Source: Eubacteriales bacterium
Lineage (GTDB): Bacteria; Bacillota; Clostridia; Oscillospirales; Butyricicoccaceae
Direction of reading: 5' to 3'
Assembly: GCA_030539335.1 (NCBI GenBank)
Contig: JAUNSG010000007.1
Span: 81,946 to 145,945, forward strand
Length of the DNA stretch: 64,000 nucleotides
Shown: positions 32,675 to 40,887 of the stretch, piece by piece
Layout of the letters: every line of letters starts with the position of its first letter
Position numbering within the stretch: position 1 is the first letter of the stretch
Position numbers and translations under genes: made by a program
Notes under the pieces: generated by a model
Databases searched by the model: none
Told to the model about the DNA's origin: nothing
The model's input: only the letters and a program-made list of their open reading frames with translations

Positions 32675-33466
32675 CTAAATATGCCAATCGAGCGCCTCTT
32701 TTGCGGTCATATCCAAATTCATCGGTGTGATCGAAATGAGATTGTCTATGTAGGTCGCATAGATATCGCTGTCCTGTTCCAGTGTGGAAAGATCTACGCT
32801 TCTCTCACATTTCAATTCAAACGATGTGGTAAACTCCTCCCGGTTCGGCCTCAAATAGTTAAAATAATTCTGTCTGCTCAGCGTCGTAATCCGATAGTCC
32901 TTTCCGCTTGTTGCAGCAAGCGGGACATTAATATTTAAAATTCCAGTCTGGCTGGGGAAGCCTGCCTCCAATACCTGCCGGAGAACCATCTCCGTGATCT
33001 CCTGCGCCGTATCCCACCGGTAAGCGGAATAATTTCGATAGTGCTGAATACTCAGTGGAGCTTCTAAGGACACGGCGATTGCCGGGATTCCATGCGTGTT
33101 GGCCTCAAACGCTGCGCCCAGCGTTCCGCTGCAGGTCACGGTTGTTCCCAAATTCTCTCCGTAGTTGATACCGCTCAGGCACAGATCCGGTTTCCGTTCC
33201 GCCAGTTCCAGTACGGCATGTGCAACCGCATATCCCGGGCTTCCATGCACTGCATAGCACAGCGTATCTTGTCCGGCAATCGGAATCATAACCGGATCAA
33301 TAATTCCCTGATCCGGACTGCGTGGAAATGCTCTGCCCATGCTGGTTTGCTGATCGACTGGTGCAGCGATCAACAACTCTCCATAATTCTTTGCTGCTTC
33401 AACCATGGCGTGTAAACCCGGAGAGTACACTCCGTCGTCATTGGTTATTAAAATATATGGTCTCAT
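32675..33466 (-). CDS. surE: SurE-family 5'/3'-nucleotidase (survival protein)
   Basis: 263 residues: metal site ILITNDDGVYSPGL, SGINYGENLGTTVTCSGTLGAA, and ILNINVP. SurE hydrolyses nucleoside monophosphates and some other phosphomonoesters. GGAGG precedes the ATG at 33466. It follows the FGGY kinase gene across an intercistronic hairpin and probably belongs to the SDR-kinase transcript, which makes a role in removing a phosphorylated intermediate conceivable. Confidence 0.9.
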   Translation of the reverse strand: MRPYILITNDDGVYSPGLHAMVEAAKNYGELLIAAPVDQQTSMGRAFPRSPDQGIIDPVMIPIAGQDTLCYAVHGSPGYAVAHAVLELAERKPDLCLSGINYGENLGTTVTCSGTLGAAFEANTHGIPAIAVSLEAPLSIQHYRNYSAYRWDTAQEITEMVLRQVLEAGFPSQTGILNINVPLAATSGKDYRITTLSRQNYFNYLRPNREEFTTSFELKCERSVDLSTLEQDSDIYATYIDNLISITPMNLDMTAKEALDWHI

Positions 33467-33489
33467 CGTGTACACCTCCGAATGCGGAA

Positions 33490-33529
33490 AGCAGCAGAGA
33501 ATTCCCAATCTGTGTTATTCTCTGCTGCT
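33490..33529 (-). other. Intercistronic hairpin between the FGGY kinase and surE
   Basis: 13-bp perfect stem AGCAGCAGAGAAT / ATTCTCTGCTGCT with a 14-nt loop and only TTTCC after it; a weak terminator or mRNA stabiliser. Confidence 0.5.
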
Positions 33530-33547
33530 CTTACTTACGCTATGAAA

Positions 33548-34978
33548 TTAGTGGAAAATCTTGTAGGTCTCGCGCAGAATCGGATCGGTTCTGCGGCTCA
33601 TGTCATAATAAACCTCATTCATCTCCAAATACATCTGTGTATTCTCTTTATTTGGTACAAAAGTATCCGAGAACTTAACCATATGCTCCGCTGCCGTCTG
33701 GAAATCCGGATATGCACCAACTGCAACCGCTGCACAGATAGCAGAACCAACTGCCGCTGCACCATTGACGACGTTGCGTCGGGTCGGAAGGCCAAAGACA
33801 TCGGCAAAGATCTGCATGAACAGATCGCTGTTCGAGCCGCCGCCGGAAATAATCAGATTCTCCAGCGTGATGCTCATTTCCTGGCACATGTCCGCAACAT
33901 TGTTGCGGATGGTCAGTGCGATCGCCTCGAGGATCGAACGATACATATGGGCACGGCCATGGCGTCCATCAAATCCGATCATGATGCCCTTCTTGAACGG
34001 CTGATCCGCCGGAGCCAACCAGTCCAACACGGTCATCAGACCATCGCTGCCGGCTGGAACCTGTTCTGCTTCCGCATTCATCATCTCTTCCGCACAGGAA
34101 TATCCCTTGGATTTCGCCAGTTCTTCGTAGCTCTCACCCAGAACATTCTTAAACCAGCTTACCATCCACATGCCGCGGCGAACACCGTTGCTCTCATAGA
34201 GGTATTTCTTCGGTTCCGATGCATAGTTCGTCCAGAACTTCTGTGCATCTTTGTAATTCATGCTGCCCTGGACCATGCCGGCAATGTACGTACCGAGCGA
34301 AATGACAGCCGTATTTTCTCCGACACAGCCGGCGCCCAGTGCTTCGACTGCCTTGTCATTTGCCGTTGCAACAACCGGAAGACCTTCCGGGATTCCTGTC
34401 GCCTCAGCCGCTTCCTTGGTAACGTATCCAAGGATATCGCCCGGCATCTTCAGATTGAACAGCATATCGCGTGTCAGATTGTATTCTGCAATCTGATCGT
34501 CGGGAAGCCAATCCCACTTGTCGCTGTCCATCGGCCACATGCCTGCATAGTTTGCTGCTGTATCGTTAAACTCCCCGGTAAAACGATGGGTAATATAGCC
34601 CGAAGACGTCGTGACATAGGCGATTTCATCGCTTACCTGCTCATGCTTTACAGAGACACGCTGATCCATCCAGCTCATAACCGGCGAATACAGAGAGCCA
34701 TCCTTTTTCAGGAGTGCACGGCAGAAACGGATGGTGCACAGTCCCACTGCAATGATATCCTTGGGATCTCCCTCAAACTTTGCCATGGTCTTCTTGCTTG
34801 CCACACAGATGGAGTCCCACAAGTCGTCATCCGGATGCTCAACGATACCCGGTTCCGGCAGGTGATACGGCTTTAACGGCTGCTTATCTTCACAGACAAT
34901 GTTACCCTCCAGGTCAAAAATCAAAATCTTGGAGCTCTGGGAACCACCATCAACCGCCAGAATATATTTCTTATCCAT
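33548..34978 (-). CDS. FGGY-family carbohydrate kinase (YgcE-like)
   Basis: 476 residues. Phosphate-1 motif is LAVDGGSQSSKILIFD (Gly where many relatives have Thr); other family parts are WMDQRVS, VATANDKAVEALGAG, ISLGTYIAGM and the FGGY signature region EAIALTIRNN...LIISGGGSNSDLFMQIFADV. The likely reaction is phosphorylation of a ketose or polyol-derived sugar. It resembles the uncharacterised E. coli YgcE more than xylB at 17.3 kb. It lies 38 bp downstream of the SDR gene in the same unit. Confidence 0.85.
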   Translation of the reverse strand: MDKKYILAVDGGSQSSKILIFDLEGNIVCEDKQPLKPYHLPEPGIVEHPDDDLWDSICVASKKTMAKFEGDPKDIIAVGLCTIRFCRALLKKDGSLYSPVMSWMDQRVSVKHEQVSDEIAYVTTSSGYITHRFTGEFNDTAANYAGMWPMDSDKWDWLPDDQIAEYNLTRDMLFNLKMPGDILGYVTKEAAEATGIPEGLPVVATANDKAVEALGAGCVGENTAVISLGTYIAGMVQGSMNYKDAQKFWTNYASEPKKYLYESNGVRRGMWMVSWFKNVLGESYEELAKSKGYSCAEEMMNAEAEQVPAGSDGLMTVLDWLAPADQPFKKGIMIGFDGRHGRAHMYRSILEAIALTIRNNVADMCQEMSITLENLIISGGGSNSDLFMQIFADVFGLPTRRNVVNGAAAVGSAICAAVAVGAYPDFQTAAEHMVKFSDTFVPNKENTQMYLEMNEVYYDMSRRTDPILRETYKIFH

Positions 34979-35016
34979 TCCGGTTTCCTCTCTTCTTGTT
35001 ATCTTGTGATCGACAA

Positions 35017-35802
35017 TTAGCGTACCAGATAGCCGCCATCAACAACAACGACGGTACCATTGACATAGTTGGAAGCCTGGCTTGCCAGATAAACCGTGGT
35101 ACCCATCAGATCCTGACGCTCGCCCCAACGGTCTGCCGGAATGTGATCCTTGATCTTGATAAACTTCTCATCGTTTGCGCTGCCGGTACCGGAAGTCATC
35201 GCCGTCTGGAAGTAGCCCGGTGCGATACCATTGACACAGATTCCGTACTTGCCGAGCTCATCTGCATACGCCTTCGTCAGACCCATCAGGCCAGCCTTCA
35301 TTGCTGCATATGCCGGGGAGCCGAGACCGCCGAGGAAGGAGAACAGCGAGCAGATGTTGATGATCTTGCCGCTCTTCTGCGGGATCATGTACTTCGCAAC
35401 AGCATGGCTCAGGTCGAAAGCGCCGGTCAGGTTAATGGCGATCATCGGATCCCACTCTGCTCTGCCAAAGTCGAGTACATCTGCAATCTTGCAGATACCG
35501 GCGCAGTTAACCAGAATGTCGATCTTGCCATATACCTCAACGCACTTTTCAGCAATCTTATCACACATGCCGTCTTCGGTCAGATCGCCCTGCATGAAAT
35601 AATACTTTACGCCGCAGTCCTCAATCAGTTTCTTGGTGGTCCCGTCGTCGTCAACAAAGGCAAATGCGAAGATGTTTGCGCCAGCCTTTGCCAGTGCCAG
35701 AGCGAAAGCCTGACCCAGACCGCTGTTGCCGCCCGTTACAATTGCGTTCTTACCCTTCAGAGAGAAAAAGTCCATCGAAAAATCGTTGATATTGTAGCTC
35801 AT
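35017..35802 (-). CDS. Short-chain dehydrogenase/reductase (YgcW/KduD-like)
   Basis: 261 residues. NAD(P)-binding TGGNSGLGQAFALALAKAG, VNCAGI, catalytic Ser in NICSLFSFLGG and the YxxxK pair in SPAYAAMKAGLMG, then GIAPGYFQTAM and VVVDGGY at the C-terminus. It probably interconverts a keto and a hydroxy group on a sugar or sugar acid. The ATG at 35802 follows GGAGG; the gene is headed by a GlpP-type attenuator leader (35922-36025) and followed by the FGGY kinase. Confidence 0.9.
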   Translation of the reverse strand: MSYNINDFSMDFFSLKGKNAIVTGGNSGLGQAFALALAKAGANIFAFAFVDDDGTTKKLIEDCGVKYYFMQGDLTEDGMCDKIAEKCVEVYGKIDILVNCAGICKIADVLDFGRAEWDPMIAINLTGAFDLSHAVAKYMIPQKSGKIINICSLFSFLGGLGSPAYAAMKAGLMGLTKAYADELGKYGICVNGIAPGYFQTAMTSGTGSANDEKFIKIKDHIPADRWGERQDLMGTTVYLASQASNYVNGTVVVVDGGYLVR

Positions 35803-35921
35803 AAGAAATACCTCCATTTGAATTTTGTTGGTTGGTCTTTGTATTGATATAGCTTTTGTGAAACCTTCCACACCTGCGCACAATGTTGAGCGATTCCATC
35901 TTCGCCATCATTACTTTTGGA

Positions 35922-36025
35922 GAAAAGAAAAAAGCAACTTCCATACAAAGTTTTGTATGGAAGTTACTTTCTCTGTCGCTCTTAGTAACTGTACATAGTA
36001 TAATCTCATTAAAACTGTTTGTCAA
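35922..36025 (-). promoter_or_regulatory. Promoter and attenuator leader of the SDR-kinase operon
   Basis: On the minus strand: TTGACA (36020-36025), 17 bp, TATACT (35997-36002). The leader then contains AGTTACT (35984-35990), AAGAG, AGAGAA and AGTAACT (35962-35968), which can form a 7-bp antiterminator stem. The AGTAACT half also belongs to a long terminator stem (35931-35949 / 35952-35970) ending in a T-rich run. The same architecture precedes three other units in this window. Confidence 0.8.
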
Positions 36026-36068
36026 TCACATTAGCTTCCAATATATTCGAAAAATTTTTGTCTATTTT

Positions 36069-36941
36069 TCACAATCTCCGTTCGTTGCAGAAAAATCCGG
36101 TAAATTGCTTCACGCCAAAACGCTTTGTAAACAGGTCACATTTGCACAGGAACAGATAATAAATATTTTTCCCGGAACCATGCAGCGTTTCAAAATTCCC
36201 CTGCCCTTTGGCAATGCAGAGATCGGCCTCGCGGAGCGACTGTTCCGCCGCTGTGCCGAGTTCTCCGATCTGTGTCCCCGGAATATGGCTGCCATTATCG
36301 AGAATCTCAGCATACTCCGCCAAGCCAACCGCATTGGCATCCTCCCAAAGCGCATCGTTTAATATCGGCGCGCCTCTCACAAGGACGGTGATATGAATCC
36401 CAGGGTACTCCCGCTTAATTTCCTTGATCAGAAGCTTATCCAGCACGATTTCTCCGGCATTGTCACAGCAATACACAAGCCGCTCTGCGGTCTGCAATTC
36501 TTCCCGGAAGCGGCGGTATTCCTCGGGAGCCAGAAAGACCGTATCCCAGTCTGCCAGAAGCTGCTCCAGCTTGTTCGGGTCCACCGTGTCCATCGCACCA
36601 AAATCAATGTAATTCCCAATCAGGGCGATTTGAAGTGCACTGTGCAGCGGGTCTGAGGATGCCGCAATCGTCTTCTCCAGCTCCGCCTCTTTTTCCAACA
36701 AAATTTTGTTGTATTTCTGTTTTGCTGAACGATAGTAATCCTGCTCCCCTGTGTCCTGCTTCACAATGTCGATGGCCCTTGCCATCAAAACCGGTGCGGA
36801 TTGCTCCTCCGGCGCCGTTCCCAACAAGGTGAGGATCTCTTTGATCCGAAGCAGTTTGTTCTGCTCGGAAAGGGTGCTCTGCTCCAGCAGCCCTTCCGCT
36901 TTCTTCAAAATACACCCATAACATTTAACTTCCGCTTGCAT
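36069..36941 (-). CDS. DUF89 / ARMT1-like damage-control phosphatase
   Basis: 290 residues. The N-terminal CYGCILKKAEGLL has the CxxC of prokaryotic DUF89 subfamily I; the core has LVYCCDNAGEIVLDKLLI (DNAGE metal site), APILNDALWEDA and LCIAKGQGNFETL. Family members are metal-dependent phosphatases thought to hydrolyse harmful phosphometabolites such as sugar phosphates. It is the last gene of the long oxidase/ETF operon and sits next to a kinase/dehydrogenase unit, fitting a housecleaning role. GGAGGGG precedes the ATG at 36941. Confidence 0.88.
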   Translation of the reverse strand: MQAEVKCYGCILKKAEGLLEQSTLSEQNKLLRIKEILTLLGTAPEEQSAPVLMARAIDIVKQDTGEQDYYRSAKQKYNKILLEKEAELEKTIAASSDPLHSALQIALIGNYIDFGAMDTVDPNKLEQLLADWDTVFLAPEEYRRFREELQTAERLVYCCDNAGEIVLDKLLIKEIKREYPGIHITVLVRGAPILNDALWEDANAVGLAEYAEILDNGSHIPGTQIGELGTAAEQSLREADLCIAKGQGNFETLHGSGKNIYYLFLCKCDLFTKRFGVKQFTGFFCNERRL

Positions 36942-36959
36942 ATTTCCCCTCCGTATAAA

Positions 36960-36986
36960 CTGCCCGTGCATAAAATGCACGAGCAG
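36960..36986 (-). other. Intercistronic hairpin before the DUF89 gene
   Basis: 12-bp stem CTGCTCGTGCAT / ATGCACGGGCAG (one G-T pair) in the 61-bp gap after the BCCT gene; no T-tract. Confidence 0.45.
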
Positions 36987-37002
36987 TCATAGAGAACAAT
37001 TT

Positions 37003-38598
37003 TTATGATTCTTCACTCATAACCGGCAGCCGTTCGCTTTCAATCGGTCTGCCCCGTTCATCGTAATCTTCCTTATGTACATCGAACTTCTTTGGGTTCC
37101 TGCACACCTTAATCAACGCGATACAATACAGGATAACAAGGAACATGTTCGGGAATCCGCCCAGATTCGATGCCGCCTTAATGCCATCGATGCCGGCAAA
37201 GGAGATCAAAATCCACGTAACTCCGGCAATCGTAACGCCCCATACGGCTTTCAACCATGCCGGTGCTTCCTGCTCCGCGTCCTGAATTCCGCTGGTGCAA
37301 AGTCCAGCCATCGCCGTCGTATTCGAGTCCGATGCGGTAACGAAGGAAATAAAGACGATAAACAGATAGAACGGAATGACAATCATCGACAACGGCATCT
37401 GCTCAAACACGCGATACACGGCCGCCTCGGTGCCACTCACGCTCATCGCTTCGTACAAACCCATACCGTTCATTTCATAATACAGCGCCGCCGTCGAGAA
37501 CAGTCCCATCCAGATCGTGCTGAAGATAGACGGAATGATAAAATTGCACCGGATCGCATCCCGGATGGTATAGCCGCGCAGAATTCGTCCGAGGAAAATC
37601 GCTGTGATCGGTGTCCACGAGAGCCAATTGCACCAATAGAAAATCGGCCAGCCCTTTGCCCAGCCATCACCAAAGATATCGCCGGTCAGTGCACTCATGT
37701 GGAAGAAATCAGAGAGATACGATCCCCAGGATTCGACGGAAAAATTCAGCATAAATGCGGTCGGTCCAAAGATCAAGACAAAGACCAACAGCGCCATATA
37801 AACTTTCGAATTGACCTCCGACAAAATACGGATGCCCTTCATCAGTCCGGAAATACTGGACAAAACAAAGCAGACAACGATAATCGAAATGATCACTGCC
37901 CACGCTGCCGGTGCGCTCTTGATGCCAAATACGCTTTCCAAGCCGCCGGCAATCGTCAGCGTACCGGTTCCGAGCGAGGCTGCGACACCGGTTGTCAGGG
38001 CAAACAGGCCAATGACGTCAATCAGCTTGCCAAACCGGGTGACCCCTTCTCCAAAGACCGGAATGAGCGCAGAGCTGATCGAATACGGTCTTTTCATATT
38101 ATAAAATGCAAATGCAAAAATCAGTGTTGCCACTGTATAAATTGCATATGGCGACCATGTCCACTCCAAAAACATTGTCTTCATGGCGAAAATCGCAGCA
38201 CCTGGGGTCTGTGGGTCAACACCTGCACTTGCCGCCGGGGTATAGTAGTGATACAGCGGCTCTGCACACGCCCAGAATAAAATGCCCGCTGCAATCGTTG
38301 TACACAAAGTAATCCATACCAGATTGATATAATTCATAACCGGACGCGCTTTGCTGCCTCCGATTCTCACCTTACCGAGCGGCGAAATATATACCACGAT
38401 AACCATCGCGACGCACAACAGTGTCGTCAGATTAAACGCCCACGCAAAGTTATTCAAAATCCAGCTCGTTATGGCATTGAGACCATTTAAAAACGCCTCT
38501 CCATTCCAAAGACTGATAACGACCATCCCCACCAGGATTAACCACGGCGGGAAAAAGACCGATTTTCTCAGCGATACGTTTACAGTTTTCCCTTCCAT
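37003..38598 (-). CDS. BCCT-family transporter
   Basis: 531 residues, 12 predicted membrane helices. The glycine-rich helix region reads TTIAAGILFWACAEPLYHYY and the sodium-site region GVAASLGTGTLTIAGGL. The signature tryptophan segment is FYWCNWLSWTPITAIFLGRILRGYTIRDAI. In BetP the equivalent segment has a WW pair; here the first is Asn. The family carries betaine, carnitine, choline and related zwitterions; the altered residues leave the substrate open. It lies inside the oxidase/ETF operon, so it probably imports the compound oxidised there. Confidence 0.92.
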   Translation of the reverse strand: MEGKTVNVSLRKSVFFPPWLILVGMVVISLWNGEAFLNGLNAITSWILNNFAWAFNLTTLLCVAMVIVVYISPLGKVRIGGSKARPVMNYINLVWITLCTTIAAGILFWACAEPLYHYYTPAASAGVDPQTPGAAIFAMKTMFLEWTWSPYAIYTVATLIFAFAFYNMKRPYSISSALIPVFGEGVTRFGKLIDVIGLFALTTGVAASLGTGTLTIAGGLESVFGIKSAPAAWAVIISIIVVCFVLSSISGLMKGIRILSEVNSKVYMALLVFVLIFGPTAFMLNFSVESWGSYLSDFFHMSALTGDIFGDGWAKGWPIFYWCNWLSWTPITAIFLGRILRGYTIRDAIRCNFIIPSIFSTIWMGLFSTAALYYEMNGMGLYEAMSVSGTEAAVYRVFEQMPLSMIVIPFYLFIVFISFVTASDSNTTAMAGLCTSGIQDAEQEAPAWLKAVWGVTIAGVTWILISFAGIDGIKAASNLGGFPNMFLVILYCIALIKVCRNPKKFDVHKEDYDERGRPIESERLPVMSEES

Positions 38599-38601
38599 AC
38601 T

Positions 38602-39108
38602 CTACTCCTTCCTATTCTCTGTTACAATATGGATTGTCCTGCATTGATTCTCCTGCATAAGCTGTATCAGTTTCCTCCTCTCTTTTTCCGATAAAGCCCT
38701 CTGCGGTATACTAAACACCATCTTGTTCTGTGCCCGAATTGTAACCATATTATCTGAGTACAAAACGACCGCTTTATGATTGATCTCGGTATCCTGCTCC
38801 GGCTCATAAGTGTGAATGATATTGTCGTGAATGGTCATGCGATATTCCCCACGCGACAGCTTTTTCGCCCGGCGCTTCCGCAGAATCGGAACGCCGTACA
38901 GCAAATACAACATCAAAAGAACACCCAGCCCTGTCATCAAGACAAAGTAGACTTGTTCCGGTTTACGCATATAGCAAATGAGAAAGAACACGGAAAAGAC
39001 AGCAAGAACCATAACGATGATTTGCTTGCTGCGCCCTTCCCGCTTCCAATTCAGCGCCAAAAAGGATTCCTGCAGTTCTTCCGTTGTCAGCTTATAACGC
39101 AGTTCCAT
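38602..39108 (-). CDS. YcxB-like small membrane protein
   Basis: 168 residues with two adjacent membrane helices (IIVMVLAVFSVFFLICYM and VYFVLMTGLGVLLMLYLLYGV). A C-terminal cytoplasmic domain with ...YRMTIHDNIIHTYEP and MVFSIPQRALSEKE resembles YcxB-like proteins. Function unknown. Its ATG lies inside the 3' end of the upstream etfA gene (17-bp overlap) with GGAGA upstream, and the BCCT gene follows after 3 bp, so it may be an accessory of the transporter. Confidence 0.65.
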   Translation of the reverse strand: MELRYKLTTEELQESFLALNWKREGRSKQIIVMVLAVFSVFFLICYMRKPEQVYFVLMTGLGVLLMLYLLYGVPILRKRRAKKLSRGEYRMTIHDNIIHTYEPEQDTEINHKAVVLYSDNMVTIRAQNKMVFSIPQRALSEKERRKLIQLMQENQCRTIHIVTENRKE

Positions 39109-40087
39109 GCAGTGAATCTCCTTCCATATCCAATTGTCCGAGCAATTCCGGGACGATCTCATACAAGTCGCCGACAATCGGCACATGAGCGAATTGGAAA
39201 ATCCGCGCCTCCGGATTGCTGTTCACTGCGATAATCTTTTTTGCCTGACGTGCTCCCGCCATAAACTGTACGGAACCGGAGATGCCAAAGGTAAGCAGCA
39301 AATCCGCCCGGATGGACGCGCCCGACAAACCGATCTGATGCCGATGCGTCAGGAATCCGGCTTCCACCAGCGCGCGCGAACACGCAAGGGTTCCACCCAG
39401 ACGATCCGCCAGCTCCTGTAAGCTTTGCAGATCTTCGGCGCTGCGAACGCCGCGTCCGGCGGCGACAATGATCTTCTGTTCCGATAACTTGAATTTCTCT
39501 GTCGCCTTCGGCTGTATGTCCATGCAGGAGAGGGCACTCCGGCTGTTCTGCGCTCGCACAACAACCTCTGCCATCGCTCCCTCACACGGTTCGCACGCCG
39601 GAAGAATCCCCGGACGTACTGTCGCCATCTGTGGCCGGGTGTGGTCGGTCACAATGCGCGCCATAATGTCACCGCCAAATGCCGGGCGGATCTGCAACAG
39701 GAAACCATCTTCGCCCCACTCCAATTCGGTGCAATCGGCGGTCAGGCCGGTTCGACAGGCCACCGCAACACGCGGCGCAATTGCCCTGCCAAAGGTGGTT
39801 CCCGGAAGCAGCAGGACGGCCGGATCGTATTCCCTCACACACTGCGCAATCGCATCGCCACAGCTCTGCGGATCATACAACGCCGCCGTCTGGCAAAGAT
39901 ATAAAATGTCAAGGGGCAGTCCCGAAAACATCGAAGTATCATACGTATCCTCAAACAACAGAATTCCACAGACGCGTCCCCCCGTCGTTTTGGTCAATCG
40001 CCGTGCCGCACCAGTCAATTCCCACGCAGACGGATGGAGGTTTCCATTTCTGCACGACAGCACAACAAAACAATCGTTGTTTTTCAT
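39092..40087 (-). CDS. etfA: Electron transfer flavoprotein alpha subunit (second pair)
   Basis: 331 residues. N-terminal adenine-nucleotide-like domain, then the C-terminal FAD-binding signature: AAGRGVRSAEDL, LVEAGFLTHRHQIGLSGASIRADLLLTFGISGSVQFMAG and IIAVNSNPEARIFQFAHVPIVGD. No ferredoxin extension is present, unlike LctC of electron-confurcating lactate dehydrogenase. It pairs with EtfB at 40084-40869 (ATGA overlap) and probably accepts electrons from the FAD oxidase at 40888. Confidence 0.9.
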   Translation of the reverse strand: MKNNDCFVVLSCRNGNLHPSAWELTGAARRLTKTTGGRVCGILLFEDTYDTSMFSGLPLDILYLCQTAALYDPQSCGDAIAQCVREYDPAVLLLPGTTFGRAIAPRVAVACRTGLTADCTELEWGEDGFLLQIRPAFGGDIMARIVTDHTRPQMATVRPGILPACEPCEGAMAEVVVRAQNSRSALSCMDIQPKATEKFKLSEQKIIVAAGRGVRSAEDLQSLQELADRLGGTLACSRALVEAGFLTHRHQIGLSGASIRADLLLTFGISGSVQFMAGARQAKKIIAVNSNPEARIFQFAHVPIVGDLYEIVPELLGQLDMEGDSLHGTAL

Positions 40088-40869
40088 CGCAGTTCCCTCC
40101 AATGTGACAAGATATGCCGCGCTGCCGCCTCTGCACTCTCCTGCAAAACAGGCTGGTGGGCAATCGGTTCCGGCGGATAGATTTTCCGTACCCGCGTCGC
40201 CGAGCCGCGCAAACCATAATGCTCCGGATCGGTATCATCAAACGATTCCAGAGACAGTTGGGTAATCGGCTTCTTTTTTGCCGCCATTTTTAAGCGCAGA
40301 ATTGGCATTCTCGGCTGATACAGATCCTGTTCCACGGACAGAACACACGGCATCGGCAGCCGAAGCGTCAGCTTCTCCTCCTCCGTCTCCACGCAAACGG
40401 TGCCATCACTCTCCCCAAGTTCAAGGATTTGGTTCACCCAATTGAGATGCGGCACCTCCATCCACTGGGCCAATGCACCGCTCACCTGTGCCGTATCTCC
40501 ATCGGTCGTCTGACGGCCGCACAAAATCAACTCATACGTACCTGCAGCCTGAATCGCCTGATGCAGGGTATACGACGTCGCCAAGACATCGGCGCCGCCA
40601 AATGCACGGTCACAAATCAAATATCCGTTGTCGGCACCCATGGCAAATGCGGTCCGCAGCAATTCCTTTGCACGTTCCGGCCCCATGGTAAAGACGTCGA
40701 TCCGGCAGTCCGCATTCGCATCTTTGATGCGCAACGCCGCCTCCAACGCGCTGAGGTCATAGCGATTGACCGTTGTTTGCAGCCGATCCCGCCGGATAAC
40801 ACCTGTCTCCGGGTCCATGTCTCCCTGCACCCGGGCCGGCACCTGCTTCATACAAACGGCTATTCTCAT
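40084..40869 (-). CDS. etfB: Electron transfer flavoprotein beta subunit (second pair)
   Basis: 261 residues: MRIAVCMKQVPA, NRYDLSALEAALRIKD (typical NPYD...ALE region), DVFTMGPERAKELLRTAFAMGAD, LILCGRQTTDGDTAQV and LSVEQDLYQPRMPIL. Forms the heterodimer with the EtfA encoded next. It lies 18 bp after the GlcD-like oxidase gene, the usual order for an ETF with its dehydrogenase. Confidence 0.92.
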   Translation of the reverse strand: MRIAVCMKQVPARVQGDMDPETGVIRRDRLQTTVNRYDLSALEAALRIKDANADCRIDVFTMGPERAKELLRTAFAMGADNGYLICDRAFGGADVLATSYTLHQAIQAAGTYELILCGRQTTDGDTAQVSGALAQWMEVPHLNWVNQILELGESDGTVCVETEEEKLTLRLPMPCVLSVEQDLYQPRMPILRLKMAAKKKPITQLSLESFDDTDPEHYGLRGSATRVRKIYPPEPIAHQPVLQESAEAAARHILSHWRELR

Positions 40870-40887
40870 AGCTGTGTCCTTTCCTTC

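Noticed and set aside
35931..35970. Long palindrome before the SDR gene as a transposon end or operator
   Set aside because: The same architecture recurs in three other leaders directly after a promoter and ends in a T-run, so an attenuator explains it better.
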